Shown: positions 44,611-55,026, counted from the stretch's first letter. The stretch is DNA of 64,000 nt from Streptococcus sp. S5 (GCF_034134805.1 NZ_CP139419.1:868001-932000); one strand, 5' to 3'. Made by a program: numbers and translations. The notes: generated by a model not told the origin, from the sequence alone.

Positions 44611-47600
44611 TCAAACAAGCATTTTTGACAAGAGAAGAAATCAAGGCCCTTCAGGCCCAAGAGGCAGCTTCTACCAAAGAACAAAAGCGGACACCAGAAC
44701 AGATCGATGCCATCTATAGTTCAGGAACCAATATCTTGGTGTCGGCCTCTGCGGGATCAGGAAAGACCTTTGTCATGGTGCAGCGGATACTGGATCAGAT
44801 GCAGCGTGGCATTTCGATTAAGGAGCTCTTTATCTCGACCTTTACGGTCAAGGCAGCAGGAGAGCTCAAGGAGCGTTTGGAAAGTGAACTTGGAAAAGCC
44901 CTGCAAGCGAGCGATGACCCAGAGCTCAAGAAACACCTGGCCCGTCAAATCGCAGATGTCGCCACCAGCGATATCGGAACCATGGACTCTTTTACCCAAA
45001 AGGTCCTAACGCGCTATGGCTATTTGCTTGGGTTGGCGCCTCAGTTTCGCATTTTACAAAATTCTAGTGAGCAGCGCCTCTTACAAAATGAAGTCTTTCA
45101 AGCTGTTTTTGACCGCTATTACCAGGGGGAAAATCAAGAGGCCTTTGTCCAGATGGTCAAGAATTTCACGGGACAGCGCAAAAATTTATCCTTGTTTAAA
45201 GAACAGATCTACCAGATCTATGACTTTCTTCAGTCGACCAGTGATCCGGAGAAATGGCTGGAAGAGCATTTCCTAAAAGGTTATGAAGAGACCGATTTTG
45301 ACCAGGTGGAAGCTACTCTGATGGAGAGCATCCAGCAGGCCCTTTATGAGGCAGAGAGCTTTTTTGCCTTTCATTTGTCCAATGAAGGTCAAGCATTTGG
45401 CAAGGCCAAATATTTGGAAGCTGTCGAAGAGGTGCTCGATCAGATTGGAAGCCTGACAGGTCGCACCAATAAAGAGCAATTGACCTCTGTCCTAAAGGCG
45501 GTCGTGGCGATTAGTCGGGCTTCAAATGGGGGAGCCTTGACCAACAGAGCCCGAAAAGAAGAGTTGAAAGAGTTAGTCACGGCTTATAACCAGGATAAAA
45601 CCATACATATCAACCGCCTCAGAGACTTGGAAAATCAGCTCTATCAGCTGGAATTTCAACAAGCCTACCACCAAGAAGAAGGCCCCATGCTCTCCTTGCT
45701 CCGGGACTTTATCAGAGACTTTTCTCACGCTTATCTGGAACGAAAAATCCAAGAAAAAGCTTATGAATTTGGGGATATCAGTCATTTTGCCATTCAAATT
45801 TTAGAGCAATTCCCAGAGGTGAGACAAGCCTATCAAGAGCGCTATCATGAGGTCATGGTCGATGAGTACCAGGATACCAACCACACCCAAGAGCGGATGT
45901 TGGATTTGCTGTCAAATGGCCACAATCGCTTTATGGTGGGGGATATCAAGCAATCCATTTACCGCTTCCGTCAGGCAGATCCACAGATTTTCAATGATAA
46001 ATTTAAAGCCTTCCAAGAAGAAGGGGCGAAAGGGCGGTTGATCCTCCTCAAGGAAAATTTCCGGAGTCATGTGGAGGTATTGGACGCGACCAATGATGTC
46101 TTTCGCCATTTGATGGACGAAGAGGTGGGCGAGATTGACTACAATCAAACCCACTATCTAGTTGCAGGAAGCGACAAGCAGCGGATGGCCTTGCCACAAC
46201 ATCGAGCAGAATTTTTGCTTTATGATGGCACCCAAGACCAGGAAGAAAAGAACGAAGACGAGGAAGCTGCTTCTGGACTCGAGACGGTTTCCAAGGGAGA
46301 AATTCTCCTTGTCATCAAAGAAATTTTACGCCTTCATCGGGTAGAAAAAGTGCCCTTTAAAGAGATCACTCTCTTGACCGCGACTCGAACTCGAAATGAC
46401 GCGATTCTGGAAGCCTTTGACCAGTATCGTATCCCGATTGTGGCAGATAGCGGACAGGCGCATTATCTTGAGTCGCTGGAAGTGATGGTCATGTTGGATA
46501 CCTTGCGGACCATTAACAATCCCTTGCATGATTATGCCTTAGTGGCCCTTATGAAATCCCCCATGTTTGACTTTGATGAAGATGAATTGGCACGGATTTC
46601 CTTGCAGACCCTTCCAGAGAAAAAGCAAATGGCCTTCTACCACAAGGTCCAGTTAGCCCTTGAAAAGACTGCAGAGCATGCAAATCTGATTGATGCCAAG
46701 CTCCTAGCTAAAATCGAGAACTTCCTCAAAGTGTTATCTACTTGGCGCGCTGCTGCCAAGACCTCTTCGCTCTATGATTTGCTGTGGAAAATCTATGAGG
46801 ATCGCTATTACTATGACTATGTCGGCGCCCTTCCAAATGGCGCCCAGCGCCAGGCCAACCTCTATGCATTGACGCTTCGGGCCAATGATTATGAAAAAGC
46901 CAGCTTTAAGGGCTTGTCGCGCTTCATTGCCATGATTGACAAGGTGATCGAAAATGAACACGATTTGGCCAGCGTCCCTCTTGCGGCGCCAAAAGATGCC
47001 GTCCAGCTCATGACCGTCCATAAGAGTAAGGGGCTGGAATTCAAGTATGTCTTTATACTCAATATGGATAAGGCCTTTAACCGTAAGGATCAATCGGGGC
47101 CAATCATTCTCAGTCGTCAAAAAGGGATTGGCTTTAAATATGTTGCGAATCTGCCAGTTGAGACAGAAAATCCTGCTGCTCCAGAAACCATTCGCCTGCA
47201 GATCGAAACGCCTTGCTACCAACGCAATGTGGAAGAAACAAAATTGGCCACGATTTCGGAGCAGATGCGTCTTCTTTATGTCGCTATGACACGGGCTGAG
47301 CTCAAGCTCTATCTGGTCGGAAAAGGCCGTGAAGACAAACTGCGTGATACCGATTGGGGGACTAGTCGCAATGGCAAATTGGATCCGGAAAAACGAAAAG
47401 AATGGACCTCTTATCAGGACTGGCTCTTTGCTATTCAAGATGTGTTTACCAAGAATACCCTGGCCTATGACACACGTTTTGTGACAGACGAAGACCTGAC
47501 ACCAGACCAGCTTGAGCCACTAGAGAAGGAGAAGGATTCCCGCTTCGATCAGCTCAAGGATATCCGTCAGTCAGAGGATATTCGTCGGGCCTTGGATATC

Positions 47601-48272
47601 TTGGAAAATGTTGATCGGCTCAATCAGCTCTATGCTCCGGCTATTCATTTACCAAGTGTCCGTACACCTAGTCAGATCAAGAAATTCTACGAGCCGGTCA
47701 TGGATGCCAATGGCGTCCAGATCATGGATGCAAAGCTAGTTGCGCCTAAGTTTGAGCTTCCAACTTTTGGGCAAGAAAAAGCTGTGACAGGAGCCCAGGT
47801 AGGTAGTGCAGTCCATGAACTCATGCAGCGCGTGCCTCTTGGAGAAGAAATCACGCTGGATACGCTGCATCAAGCCTTGGAGCAAGTTCAAGCAGAGCCA
47901 GCGGTCAAGGCCCGCATCAAGCTAGAGGCCATCCTTGCTTTCTATGAGACGCCTTTGGGGACCTTGCTTCAAAAAGAGGCCTCTCGAGTCCGGCGCGAAG
48001 CTCCCTTTGCCATGCTGAAGAAAGATCCAGCTAGTGGTGAGGACTTTGTCGTGCGTGGGATCTTGGATGGTTACGTGGTGCTAGAAGACCGGATCTTGCT
48101 CTTTGATTATAAGACGGATCACTACAAGGTTCCTAGTCAATTGGTCGAACGCTACCGGGATCAGCTCGATCTCTATGCAGAAGCTCTTCGTCGTTCTTAT
48201 GGCAAAGAGCAAGTAGAAAAATATCTCGTGCTTCTAGGTGGCCCCCATCTAGAAGTGGTGAAAGTGGAGTAA
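44607..48272 (+). CDS. rexA: ATP-dependent exonuclease subunit RexA (AddA-like)
   Basis: The 1221-residue UvrD-type helicase and nuclease subunit. Walker A is [14 protein letters not shown] near residue 50, motif [14 protein letters not shown] near 417, motif [17 protein letters not shown] near 803 and motif [19 protein letters not shown] near 891. The C-terminal nuclease motif LFDYKTDHY is near residue 1168. It works with RexB at double-strand ends, degrading DNA until a Chi-like site. The start is the ATG at 44607 in the ATGA overlap; the longer reading begins within rexB. Confidence 0.96.
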   Translation: MIKQAFLTREEIKALQAQEAASTKEQKRTPEQIDAIYSSGTNILVSASAGSGKTFVMVQRILDQMQRGISIKELFISTFTVKAAGELKERLESELGKALQASDDPELKKHLARQIADVATSDIGTMDSFTQKVLTRYGYLLGLAPQFRILQNSSEQRLLQNEVFQAVFDRYYQGENQEAFVQMVKNFTGQRKNLSLFKEQIYQIYDFLQSTSDPEKWLEEHFLKGYEETDFDQVEATLMESIQQALYEAESFFAFHLSNEGQAFGKAKYLEAVEEVLDQIGSLTGRTNKEQLTSVLKAVVAISRASNGGALTNRARKEELKELVTAYNQDKTIHINRLRDLENQLYQLEFQQAYHQEEGPMLSLLRDFIRDFSHAYLERKIQEKAYEFGDISHFAIQILEQFPEVRQAYQERYHEVMVDEYQDTNHTQERMLDLLSNGHNRFMVGDIKQSIYRFRQADPQIFNDKFKAFQEEGAKGRLILLKENFRSHVEVLDATNDVFRHLMDEEVGEIDYNQTHYLVAGSDKQRMALPQHRAEFLLYDGTQDQEEKNEDEEAASGLETVSKGEILLVIKEILRLHRVEKVPFKEITLLTATRTRNDAILEAFDQYRIPIVADSGQAHYLESLEVMVMLDTLRTINNPLHDYALVALMKSPMFDFDEDELARISLQTLPEKKQMAFYHKVQLALEKTAEHANLIDAKLLAKIENFLKVLSTWRAAAKTSSLYDLLWKIYEDRYYYDYVGALPNGAQRQANLYALTLRANDYEKASFKGLSRFIAMIDKVIENEHDLASVPLAAPKDAVQLMTVHKSKGLEFKYVFILNMDKAFNRKDQSGPIILSRQKGIGFKYVANLPVETENPAAPETIRLQIETPCYQRNVEETKLATISEQMRLLYVAMTRAELKLYLVGKGREDKLRDTDWGTSRNGKLDPEKRKEWTSYQDWLFAIQDVFTKNTLAYDTRFVTDEDLTPDQLEPLEKEKDSRFDQLKDIRQSEDIRRALDILENVDRLNQLYAPAIHLPSVRTPSQIKKFYEPVMDANGVQIMDAKLVAPKFELPTFGQEKAVTGAQVGSAVHELMQRVPLGEEITLDTLHQALEQVQAEPAVKARIKLEAILAFYETPLGTLLQKEASRVRREAPFAMLKKDPASGEDFVVRGILDGYVVLEDRILLFDYKTDHYKVPSQLVERYRDQLDLYAEALRRSYGKEQVEKYLVLLGGPHLEVVKVE

Positions 48273-48275
48273 ATC

Positions 48276-48593
48276 ATGGCAATTGCACAGGAAAACATCG
48301 AACGGATCCAAAGAATGGAAGGTTATTTGAATGACTATGCCAAGACTTTGGAAGAAACCAAAAAAGCAGTGGATCAGCTAAGAGAGCATCAAGATAGCTA
48401 TATCCAACTGCGCGATTATTATAGTAGTCAGGCCTATTTTGATGACTTGGACTTGTCCAATCAGGCTGACTTTCCAGCCGATCTTCCTTGTGGTGTCTTG
48501 TCCGAAGATGCCGTCTATGATTTGTTAGACGAGCATTTTCAGATGGGAGTGGAACTCTTGGAGATCGCAACGAAGATGATCAAAGAACGGTGA
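48276..48593 (+). CDS. DUF4298 domain-containing protein
   Basis: A 105-residue helical cytoplasmic protein of the DUF4298 type, function unknown. It starts IAQENIERIQRMEGYLNDY, continues as a coiled coil to about residue 50, and has the conserved middle ADLPCGVLSEDAVYDLLDEH near 68. It begins four bases after the rexA stop and is probably cotranscribed with rexBA. A perfect-stem terminator follows at 48627. Confidence 0.82.
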   Translation: MAIAQENIERIQRMEGYLNDYAKTLEETKKAVDQLREHQDSYIQLRDYYSSQAYFDDLDLSNQADFPADLPCGVLSEDAVYDLLDEHFQMGVELLEIATKMIKER

Positions 48594-48626
48594 AATTTCA
48601 ATCTAAACTTCTTTGAACCACACAAA

Positions 48627-48650
48627 AAAGCTCCGGTTTTCCGGAGCTTT
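48627..48650 (+). terminator. Terminator after the rexBA unit (identical hairpin at 48941)
   Basis: AAAGCTCCGG-TTTT-CCGGAGCTTT, a perfect ten-pair stem preceded by an A run. The identical hairpin occurs 314 bases downstream. Confidence 0.85.
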
Positions 48651-48675
48651 CAAATTGAAGATAAACATCAACAAA

Positions 48676-48813
48676 GAAACTTTCCTCAGGTGAGTACGGA
48701 CGTCAGCGAACTTCTACGAAGTTCCATGACTTAGTTTTGAACCTAAAGTTTCAAAACTCCCGAGTGCTAGAAACAAAAGTGTTTCTAGCACTTTTCTCAC
48801 GGCGGAAAGTTTC
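48676..48813. repeat. BOX-like multi-hairpin structured element
   Basis: GAAACTTTCC (48676-48685) pairs with GGAAAGTTTC (48804-48813), and GTGAG (48690-48694) with CTCAC (48796-48800). Three hairpins sit inside: GAACTTC-TAC-GAAGTTC (48708-48724, extended by GTCA/TGAC), AGTTTTGAA/TTCAAAACT (48733-48758), and AGTGCTAGAAAC/GTTTCTAGCACT (48763-48792). The design resembles streptococcal BOX elements in layout. No reading frame of note is present. The strand of transcription is not known. Confidence 0.75.
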
Positions 48814-48818
48814 AGTAT

Positions 48819-48837
48819 ATGTTTGAATCAAACATAA
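48819..48837. other. Short perfect palindrome
   Basis: TATGTTTGA-A-TCAAACATA is a 19-base palindrome right next to the structured element. It could be a protein-binding site or the outer arm of that element. The rest of the gene-free stretch to 48936 shows nothing I recognise. Confidence 0.4.
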
Positions 48838-48940
48838 TATATATCATTCTAATTTTTTTAGTATTACTTGTGTTAGCATATCGTAACAAATCCTACCAGT
48901 AAAAGAAAATTTTCCAAAATGGACTTTTTCTTCAGCAAAA

Positions 48941-48966
48941 AAAGCTCCGGTTTTCCGGAGCTTTTT
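48941..48966 (-). terminator. Terminator of the DUF3042 gene
   Basis: The same AAAGCTCCGG-TTTT-CCGGAGCTTT hairpin as at 48627. The A run on the left supplies the U tract for the minus-strand transcript. Confidence 0.8.
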
Positions 48967-48972
48967 GAATGA

Positions 48973-49143
48973 TTAGTGTGAGACACGGCGACGTGCTGCT
49001 TTTTTGCGGTTTTCTTCGATGAAAGCTGCTTTTTGTTCTTCTGGTTCGATTACTTTTTTCTTGAATGTGTAAACTGCACCTGCGACAGCAGCAACTGTAC
49101 CAGCAACACCAGTAACAAAACCTTTACCAAATCCTTTAGCCAT
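48973..49143 (-). CDS. DUF3042 family small protein
   Basis: The 56-residue protein is below many size cutoffs. It starts MAKGFGKGFVTGVAGTVAAV, a glycine/alanine-rich hydrophobic segment, then has KKKVIEPEEQKAAFIEENRK and the basic tail AARRRVSH. This matches the DUF3042 family of lactic bacteria, function unknown. AAAAGGAG precedes the ATG by nine bases. It is divergent from miaA, and its terminator is shared in sequence with the hairpin after the rexBA unit. Confidence 0.85.
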   Translation of the reverse strand: MAKGFGKGFVTGVAGTVAAVAGAVYTFKKKVIEPEEQKAAFIEENRKKAARRRVSH

Positions 49144-49177
49144 GAGAATTTCTCCTTTTCTGAACTTTAAATATTTA

Positions 49178-49186
49178 TGTTATAAT
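49178..49186 (+). promoter_or_regulatory. Extended -10 promoter of the miaA operon
   Basis: TGTTATAAT at 49178-49186, 40 bases before the miaA ATG. Confidence 0.6.
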
Positions 49187-49226
49187 ATATGGTAACGAAA
49201 AAACGTGAATTTTGCAAGGAAAAACG

Positions 49227-50114
49227 ATGAAAACCAAGATAATTGTGATTGTGGGACCGACTGCTGTTGGAAAAACAGCTCTTGCGATCGATTTGGCACA
49301 AGCTCTCAATGGTGAAATTATCAGTGGCGATAGTCAACAAGTCTATCGCAAGCTGGATATTGGAACAGCCAAGGCGACACCAGAAGAGCAAGCTGCAGCT
49401 CCCCATCATTTGATCGATGTCCGGGAGGTGACCGAGTCTTACTCGGCTTTTGATTTTGTAAGAGAAGCTAAGGCTGCGATTGAGGATATCACAGCTCGAG
49501 GCAAGCTTCCTATCATTGCAGGTGGGACGGGTCTTTACATCCAAAGTCTGCTCGAAGGTTATCATCTAGGTGGTGAAGTTCCTCATGAAGAGATTCTGGC
49601 CTATCGCGCTCAATTGGACTTGCTGTCGGACGAAGACTTGTACCAAAGAGTGGCGGAGCAAGGACTTGTGATTCCTCAACTCAATCGACGTCGGGCCATG
49701 CGGGCTCTTGAAATTGCGCATTTTGGGCAGGACCTCGCAAACGAAGAGACCGATTATGAACCCTATCTCATCTGTCTAGATGATGAACGGTCCTTGATCT
49801 ATGATCGCATCAATCGCCGAGTAGATCGCATGCTAGAGGAGGGCTTGCTGGATGAAGCTCGGTGGCTCTATGATGACCATCCGGAAGTTCAGGCAGCTAA
49901 AGGCATTGGTTACAAGGAACTCTTTCCTTACTTTAAGGGAGAACAGAGCCTTGAGGAAGCCAGTGAGATCCTCAAGCGCAATACGCGTCGTTTTGCCAAA
50001 CGGCAGCTGACCTGGTTTCGAAATCGGATGGAAGTAAAATTTTATGCCATTTCTGCCCCCCACTTCAAGGAGCAGGTTCTTGCAGATGTAAAGGAGTTTT
50101 TACAGCATGATTGA
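49227..50114 (+). CDS. miaA: tRNA dimethylallyltransferase
   Basis: The 295-residue MiaA isopentenylates A37 of tRNAs that read codons starting with U. The P-loop is [13 protein letters not shown] near residues 8-20, followed by [18 protein letters not shown] near 33 and [14 protein letters not shown] near 95. The ATG at 49227 with AAGGA upstream is used; the TTG at 49212 lies before that site. It overlaps hflX by eight bases, beginning a tight operon to rnz and beyond. Confidence 0.95.
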   Translation: MKTKIIVIVGPTAVGKTALAIDLAQALNGEIISGDSQQVYRKLDIGTAKATPEEQAAAPHHLIDVREVTESYSAFDFVREAKAAIEDITARGKLPIIAGGTGLYIQSLLEGYHLGGEVPHEEILAYRAQLDLLSDEDLYQRVAEQGLVIPQLNRRRAMRALEIAHFGQDLANEETDYEPYLICLDDERSLIYDRINRRVDRMLEEGLLDEARWLYDDHPEVQAAKGIGYKELFPYFKGEQSLEEASEILKRNTRRFAKRQLTWFRNRMEVKFYAISAPHFKEQVLADVKEFLQHD

Positions 50115-51354
50115 AACAGAAAAAAAACAAGAACGCATCCTTTTGGTCGGTGTGGAACTTCAAGGCATGGACAATTTTGATATGTCTATGGAGGAGTTGG
50201 CGAGCCTGGCTAAAACAGCCGGTGGAGATGTCCGGGGCTCCTATACACAAAAGCGGGAGAAATACGACACCAAGACCTTTGTCGGCTCAGGAAAACTCGA
50301 AGAAATCGCTCAAATGGTCGAAGCAGATGAGATCACGACGGTAGTGGTCAATAACCGCCTAACCCCCCGTCAAAATGTCAATTTAGAAGAAATCCTTGGG
50401 GTCAAGGTCATTGACCGGATGCAGCTGATTTTAGATATCTTTGCCATGCGGGCTAGGAGTCATGAAGGGAAGTTGCAGGTGCACTTGGCCCAGCTCAAAT
50501 ACCTTTTGCCACGCCTTGTCGGTCAAGGGATCATGCTCAGCCGTCAGGCTGGGGGAATTGGTTCTCGTGGACCAGGGGAAAGTCAGTTGGAGTTGAACCG
50601 CCGGAGCGTTCGCAATCAAATCACCGATATCGAGCGTCAGCTCAAGGCAGTTGAAAAGAACCGGGAAACCCTTCGTGAAAAACGCTTGGAATCACCTGTC
50701 TTCAAGATTGGTCTGATCGGCTATACCAATGCAGGAAAGTCGACTATTATGAATCAGTTGACCAGTAAGAGCCAGTATGAAGCCGATGAACTCTTTGCGA
50801 CCTTGGACGCCACAACCAAGAGCATCCATCTAACAGGCAATCTGCAAGTGACGCTGACCGATACGGTTGGCTTTATCCAAGATCTACCAACAGAGTTGGT
50901 ATCGAGCTTTAAGTCGACCTTGGAAGAAAGTAAGAATGTAGACCTCCTGGTCCATGTCATCGATGCGTCTGATCCTAATCATGAAGAGCATGAAAAGACC
51001 GTGCTTTCGATCATGAAGGACCTGGATATGCTGGAGATCCCTCGCTTGACGCTTTACAACAAAGCAGATAAAGTTGCAGACTTTACACCAACCCAGACAC
51101 CTTTTAGCCTGATTTCAGCGCGCTCTGAGACAGCCCGTGAAGATCTCCAGGCTTTGCTTCTAGAAAAATTGAGAGAACTCTTTGTTCCCTTTACCATTCG
51201 CGTTCCCTTTTCAAAATCCTATCGGACCCATGACCTAGAGACGGTTGTGATCATTGACCAGCGCGAATTTGAAGAGGATGTCGAGGTCATTCAAGGCTAT
51301 ATCGCAGAGAAAAATAAGTGGAAGTTGGAAGAATTTTATGACGGATTACGTTGA
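50107..51354 (+). CDS. hflX: GTPase HflX
   Basis: The 415-residue GTPase splits stalled 70S ribosomes, notably after heat stress. An N-terminal HflX domain is followed by a coiled-coil segment and the G domain: G1 [14 protein letters not shown] near residue 204, G3 [10 protein letters not shown] near 254 and G4 NKAD near 318. [11 protein letters not shown] and [14 protein letters not shown] are signature segments. Start ATG at 50107, inside the end of miaA. It overlaps the next gene's start by 17 bases, consistent with a single transcript. Confidence 0.95.
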   Translation: MIETEKKQERILLVGVELQGMDNFDMSMEELASLAKTAGGDVRGSYTQKREKYDTKTFVGSGKLEEIAQMVEADEITTVVVNNRLTPRQNVNLEEILGVKVIDRMQLILDIFAMRARSHEGKLQVHLAQLKYLLPRLVGQGIMLSRQAGGIGSRGPGESQLELNRRSVRNQITDIERQLKAVEKNRETLREKRLESPVFKIGLIGYTNAGKSTIMNQLTSKSQYEADELFATLDATTKSIHLTGNLQVTLTDTVGFIQDLPTELVSSFKSTLEESKNVDLLVHVIDASDPNHEEHEKTVLSIMKDLDMLEIPRLTLYNKADKVADFTPTQTPFSLISARSETAREDLQALLLEKLRELFVPFTIRVPFSKSYRTHDLETVVIIDQREFEEDVEVIQGYIAEKNKWKLEEFYDGLR

Positions 51355-51967
51355 TTTAGCAATAAAATATGGAGGCTATACCAGCCTCGATCGGGTCTAT
51401 CTGACCAATCTTTTAAGCACGATCCCTGAGGAATTGCGTCTCCGTGTGATTACGCCTCCCCCAAGTGTGATCAACGCCTATTTTGCAGAGCTCTACCAAA
51501 AGAAGAGCCCCAAGGAGGCAATGGATTATTTCTTGGACCTGAGCCGGGCATTTGACTTATTCACAGTTCAGCAAACCTTTGATGAACGAAAGCCCTTTAT
51601 TCGCCTCAACTTGTCGGGTAAGTCTTATGGCTTGGCTTACGTAAATGAAGAGCTAGCCTGTGTCTTTGCTGAACATCCAACAGAGGATATCACCCCTGCC
51701 ATTTTATTCCAAATTGCAGAGATCTTTCCACATTGTTTGGTCTTTGAAAAAGATGGCAAGATCTGCTTGCAAGAGGCTGAACCAGAAGGGGTCACTAAAA
51801 CAGAAGCCCTCTCAGCCCTAACTGACTTGATGACCTTGGAAGATGGACGCTTGAAACTGTCAGGATATAACCAAGAGGAGCTTCTCGAGCTAGCGCAAGC
51901 CTACCCAGGCAACCTTTCTTTCCGTTCAGAGAACCGGACGGCCATGATTTATATAGATAGAAAGTAG
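51338..51967 (+). CDS. Conserved hypothetical protein of the hflX-rnz operon
   Basis: A 209-residue protein that I cannot assign to a characterised family. It starts [20 protein letters not shown], has no signal or membrane span, and is acidic with mixed helices and strands. The ATG at 51338 lies inside hflX in another frame; the longer reading from 51254 is a shadow of hflX. It is four bases ahead of rnz, and this position between hflX and rnz is known in other streptococci. Some databases label it a cystathionine beta-lyase, but I see no PLP-binding Lys motif. Confidence 0.75.
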   Translation: MTDYVDLAIKYGGYTSLDRVYLTNLLSTIPEELRLRVITPPPSVINAYFAELYQKKSPKEAMDYFLDLSRAFDLFTVQQTFDERKPFIRLNLSGKSYGLAYVNEELACVFAEHPTEDITPAILFQIAEIFPHCLVFEKDGKICLQEAEPEGVTKTEALSALTDLMTLEDGRLKLSGYNQEELLELAQAYPGNLSFRSENRTAMIYIDRK

Positions 51968-51970
51968 ACA

Positions 51971-52900
51971 ATGGACATTCAATTTTTAGGAACGGGAGCT
52001 GGGCAACCCTCAAAAGCCCGTAATGTATCGAGCCTAGCGCTCAAATTGCTGGACGAGATTAATGAAGTCTGGCTCTTTGATTGTGGCGAAGCGACACAGA
52101 ATCAAATTTTAGAAACGACCATTCGTCCGCGAAAGGTTAGCAAGATCTTTATCACTCACCTACACGGAGACCATATTTTTGGTTTGCCAGGTTTCCTCTC
52201 TAGTCGGGCCTTTCAGGCCAATGAAGAGCAGACGGATCTGGATATCTATGGACCAGTAGGGATCAAATCCTTTGTGATGACTAGTCTTCGTGTATCAGGC
52301 TCTCGGCTACCTTACCGCATCCATTTTCATGAATTCGATGAACATTCTCTAGGTAAGATTTTAGAAACTGATAAATTCACGGTTTATGCGGAGGCTTTGG
52401 ACCACACCATTTTCTGTGTGGGTTACCGGATCATGCAAAAAGACCTCGAAGGGACGCTGGACGCAGATAAGCTGAAGGCAGCGGGTGTTCCCTTTGGACC
52501 GCTCTTTGGTCAGGTCAAAAATGGCCAAGATGTCACCCTGGAAGATGGGACTAAGATCATTGCAGCGGATTATATTTCAGCCCCTCGGCCTGGTAAGATT
52601 ATCACGATCCTTGGAGATACCAGAAAGACTGATGCCAGCGTCCGCCTCGGGGTCAATGCGGATGTCTTGGTCCATGAGTCTACCTATGGCAAGGGCGATG
52701 AGAAGATTGCTCGTAAACACGGCCACTCGACCAATATGCAGGCAGCAGAAGTGGCGCGTGAAGCTGGAGCCAAGCGCCTTCTTTTAAACCACATCAGTGC
52801 TCGCTTCTTATCAAAAGACATCAGCCAATTGCGCAAGGATGCGTCCACCATTTTTGAAAATGTCTATGTCGTCAAAGATTTGGAAGAAGTGGAGATCTAA
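51971..52900 (+). CDS. rnz: Ribonuclease Z
   Basis: The 309-residue zinc endonuclease cleaves the 3' trailer of tRNA precursors. The metallo-beta-lactamase motif [14 protein letters not shown] is at residues about 60-73, the Asp ligand lies in LGDTRKTD near 215, and the final His ligands in [12 protein letters not shown] near 248 and LNHISARF near 275. The glycine-rich N terminus [14 protein letters not shown] is conserved. It starts four bases after the preceding gene and ends one base before the SDR start. Confidence 0.96.
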   Translation: MDIQFLGTGAGQPSKARNVSSLALKLLDEINEVWLFDCGEATQNQILETTIRPRKVSKIFITHLHGDHIFGLPGFLSSRAFQANEEQTDLDIYGPVGIKSFVMTSLRVSGSRLPYRIHFHEFDEHSLGKILETDKFTVYAEALDHTIFCVGYRIMQKDLEGTLDADKLKAAGVPFGPLFGQVKNGQDVTLEDGTKIIAADYISAPRPGKIITILGDTRKTDASVRLGVNADVLVHESTYGKGDEKIARKHGHSTNMQAAEVAREAGAKRLLLNHISARFLSKDISQLRKDASTIFENVYVVKDLEEVEI

Positions 52901-52901
52901 G

Positions 52902-53657
52902 ATGCGAACTATTCTCATAACAGGAGCAAGTGGAGGCTTGGCCCAAGAAATGGTCAAGCTCCTCCCTGAAGATCGGCTGATTCTCCTAGGTAGAAATCAA
53001 GAAAAACTGGAAAAGCTCTATGCCAGTCATCCCCAAGCTGAATGCATCGGGATCGATATCACTGATTCCTCAGCCGTCCAAGATTTGGTAGAAGAGCTCT
53101 ATCAGCGCTACGGGCAGATTGATATCTTGGTCAACAACGCAGGCTATGGGATTTTTGAGGCCTTTGATCGCATTTCTGACCAGCAGGTGCAGGAGATGTT
53201 TGAGGTCAATACCTTTGCCCTCATGCAGTTTTCACGCTTGATGGGTGCCCGCATGAAGGAAGCAGGCAAGGGGCACATCGTCAACATCGTCAGCATGGCG
53301 GGTCTCGTCGCAACAGCCAAATCCAGCCTTTATTCAGCTACTAAGTTTGCAGCCATCGGCTTCTCCAATTCCTTGCGGTTAGAACTGATGCCCTTTGGTA
53401 TTCATGTGACGACGGTCAATCCAGGCCCCATCCGGACCACTTTCTTTGATCAGGCAGACCCTGACGGAAGCTATGTCAAAGCTGTGGATCGCTATATTTT
53501 GGAACCGGACTTTGTGGCCAAGAAAATCGTGAAGAACTTTGGAAAAGCAAAACGCGAGCTCAATCTTCCTTGGCTCTTGAACCTGACCCACAAGCTCTAT
53601 ACCCTTTTCCCTCGCATCTCAGACAAGCTAGCCTGCAAGATGTTCAATTTCAAATAG
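52902..53657 (+). CDS. Short-chain dehydrogenase/reductase (SDR)
   Basis: A 251-residue classical SDR. The cofactor motif TGASGGLAQEM is at residues 7-17, NNAGYGIF near 79, the catalytic Ser in IVSMAG near 132 and the YSATK motif near 145. The VNPGPIRTTF segment near 176 is typical. The substrate is unknown. The ATG at 52902 is two bases after the rnz stop; the longer track reading is within rnz. It is probably cotranscribed with rnz. Confidence 0.88.
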   Translation: MRTILITGASGGLAQEMVKLLPEDRLILLGRNQEKLEKLYASHPQAECIGIDITDSSAVQDLVEELYQRYGQIDILVNNAGYGIFEAFDRISDQQVQEMFEVNTFALMQFSRLMGARMKEAGKGHIVNIVSMAGLVATAKSSLYSATKFAAIGFSNSLRLELMPFGIHVTTVNPGPIRTTFFDQADPDGSYVKAVDRYILEPDFVAKKIVKNFGKAKRELNLPWLLNLTHKLYTLFPRISDKLACKMFNFK

Positions 53658-53667
53658 GAGGAGATAG

Positions 53668-54378
53668 ATGGCGGCGAATATTCAAGCCTATTTAGAAAAC
53701 CTCCAGCAACCCTGGGGACAGATCTATTATGATATCCTTTTTGAACAATTGAAAGACATCAAAGGCAAGCGAGTGCTTGATTTTGGCAGTGGCTTCGGTC
53801 TCGTGGCCAACCACCTGGCACAAGACAATGAAGTCCTTGCTGTGGAGCCTAATGAGGAAATGGTAGCCTTGCGGGTCCAGGGTCATCCTTACCAGCAACT
53901 CGTCGGAAGTCTGGACCAGATAGAGAGCTTTGAAGATGCTAGTTTTGATGTCATCCTCTGTCACAATGTCTTGGAGTATGTAGAGGATCGCAAGGTGGTT
54001 CTCAAGGCATTCACCCGTCTTTTGAAACCAGGAGGCCTGCTCTCTATCGTCAAGCACAATGAGGTTGGCCGCGTTCTGCAGACGGTGGTCTTTGAAAATG
54101 ATACTCAGAAGGCGCTTGATCTCCTAGCAGGTCAGGACTTGGAAACTCACTCCATGGGCTTGGCTCAGGCCTATGATCTAGATAGAGCAGTAGACGATCT
54201 AGCCCTCGAAGTTCAGGACTACCAAGGAATCCGTGTCTTTTATGCCTTGCAGGACAACCACTTCAAGGGCCAAGAAGGCTGGCGAGAGTCTATGCTCAAG
54301 ATGGAGCTAGCTGTTTGCCAAGAGTCCCCTTACCGGGATATCGCCTTTTTCCAGCACTATAGATTAAAAAGGAGTTAA
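53668..54378 (+). CDS. Class I SAM-dependent methyltransferase
   Basis: The 236-residue protein has the SAM-binding motif I VLDFGSGFGLVANHLA near residues 36-51, an acidic motif II end (VLAVEPNEEM near 58) and motif IV DVILCHNVLEYV near 94. It has no target-recognition domain, so the acceptor could be a small molecule, lipid or tRNA. AGGAGG precedes the ATG. It follows the SDR gene by ten bases and precedes a GNAT gene by one base. Confidence 0.86.
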   Translation: MAANIQAYLENLQQPWGQIYYDILFEQLKDIKGKRVLDFGSGFGLVANHLAQDNEVLAVEPNEEMVALRVQGHPYQQLVGSLDQIESFEDASFDVILCHNVLEYVEDRKVVLKAFTRLLKPGGLLSIVKHNEVGRVLQTVVFENDTQKALDLLAGQDLETHSMGLAQAYDLDRAVDDLALEVQDYQGIRVFYALQDNHFKGQEGWRESMLKMELAVCQESPYRDIAFFQHYRLKRS

Positions 54379-54379
54379 G

Positions 54380-54784
54380 ATGTTACATTATAAAAAAGAA
54401 ATTCCAGCGATGACAGACCTACTCGCACTCTACGGCTCGGTTGGCTGGACCAATTATACCAACAACCCAGCTATGCTAGAAAAGGCTGTCAAAGCCAGTC
54501 TCTGGCAGTTGGCTGTCTATGATGAGAAAGAGCTCGTCGCCTATATCCGCTTAGTAGGAGATGGCCACTCTGTCCTTTTGGTGCAGGACCTTTTGGTACG
54601 ACCAGATCACCAGCGCCAAGGCATCGGAAGGAAACTCTTAGAAGAGGCTTTAGCGACCTTCCCCACTGTCTATCAACGGCTCCTAGTCACTGAACGTAGC
54701 GAGAAAAATCTAGCCTTTTACCAATCCCTGGGCTTTGTTGAACTTTCAGAGCAAGCCTGTACAGGGATGATCTATATGAAATAA
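54380..54784 (+). CDS. GNAT family N-acetyltransferase
   Basis: A 134-residue GNAT protein with the acetyl-CoA site VLLVQDLLVRPDHQRQGIGR near residues 55-74 (Q/RxxGxG/A) and the C-terminal RSEKNLAFYQSLGFVEL segment near 108. The substrate is unknown. AAAGGAG precedes the ATG by six bases. The stop codon touches the start of repeat element copy 3, which likely terminates the transcript. Confidence 0.86.
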   Translation: MLHYKKEIPAMTDLLALYGSVGWTNYTNNPAMLEKAVKASLWQLAVYDEKELVAYIRLVGDGHSVLLVQDLLVRPDHQRQGIGRKLLEEALATFPTVYQRLLVTERSEKNLAFYQSLGFVELSEQACTGMIYMK

Positions 54785-54962
54785 AGAGAGTGGGACAGAA
54801 ATCGGTAATTCGTTAGAATTCGATTTCGTCGTCCCACCTCCTCACAGTTGAGTAGGGGTGTAAAAGCTGATGAAATCAGCGTAGTAGAGCCCACTCAACC
54901 ACTGCGTCTTGCTCGACAATCCAAAAACAATTGAGAGGCTAGGACTTTTGTCCCAGCCTCTT
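54783..54962. repeat. Intergenic repeat element, copy 3 (180 bp)
   Basis: It matches copy 2 (36679) closely and copy 1 (14952) inverted. It begins within the stop codon of the GNAT gene. Single-base differences among copies (for example CTCCTCACAG against CTCCGCACAG) show that they have diverged since insertion. Confidence 0.85.
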
Positions 54963-55026
54963 ATCTATTTGACTGACAAAAGGGGTGATTGATGGTAAAA
55001 TGAGGATGAGATTAGGAGGAGATGGA

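Noticed and set aside
46734-47438. 234-codon minus-strand open frame inside rexA
   Set aside because: A shadow of rexA; the protein has no recognisable domain and rexA motifs on the plus strand are intact.
51338-51967. Annotation as cystathionine beta-lyase
   Set aside because: No PLP-binding lysine motif or transulfuration-enzyme features are visible.
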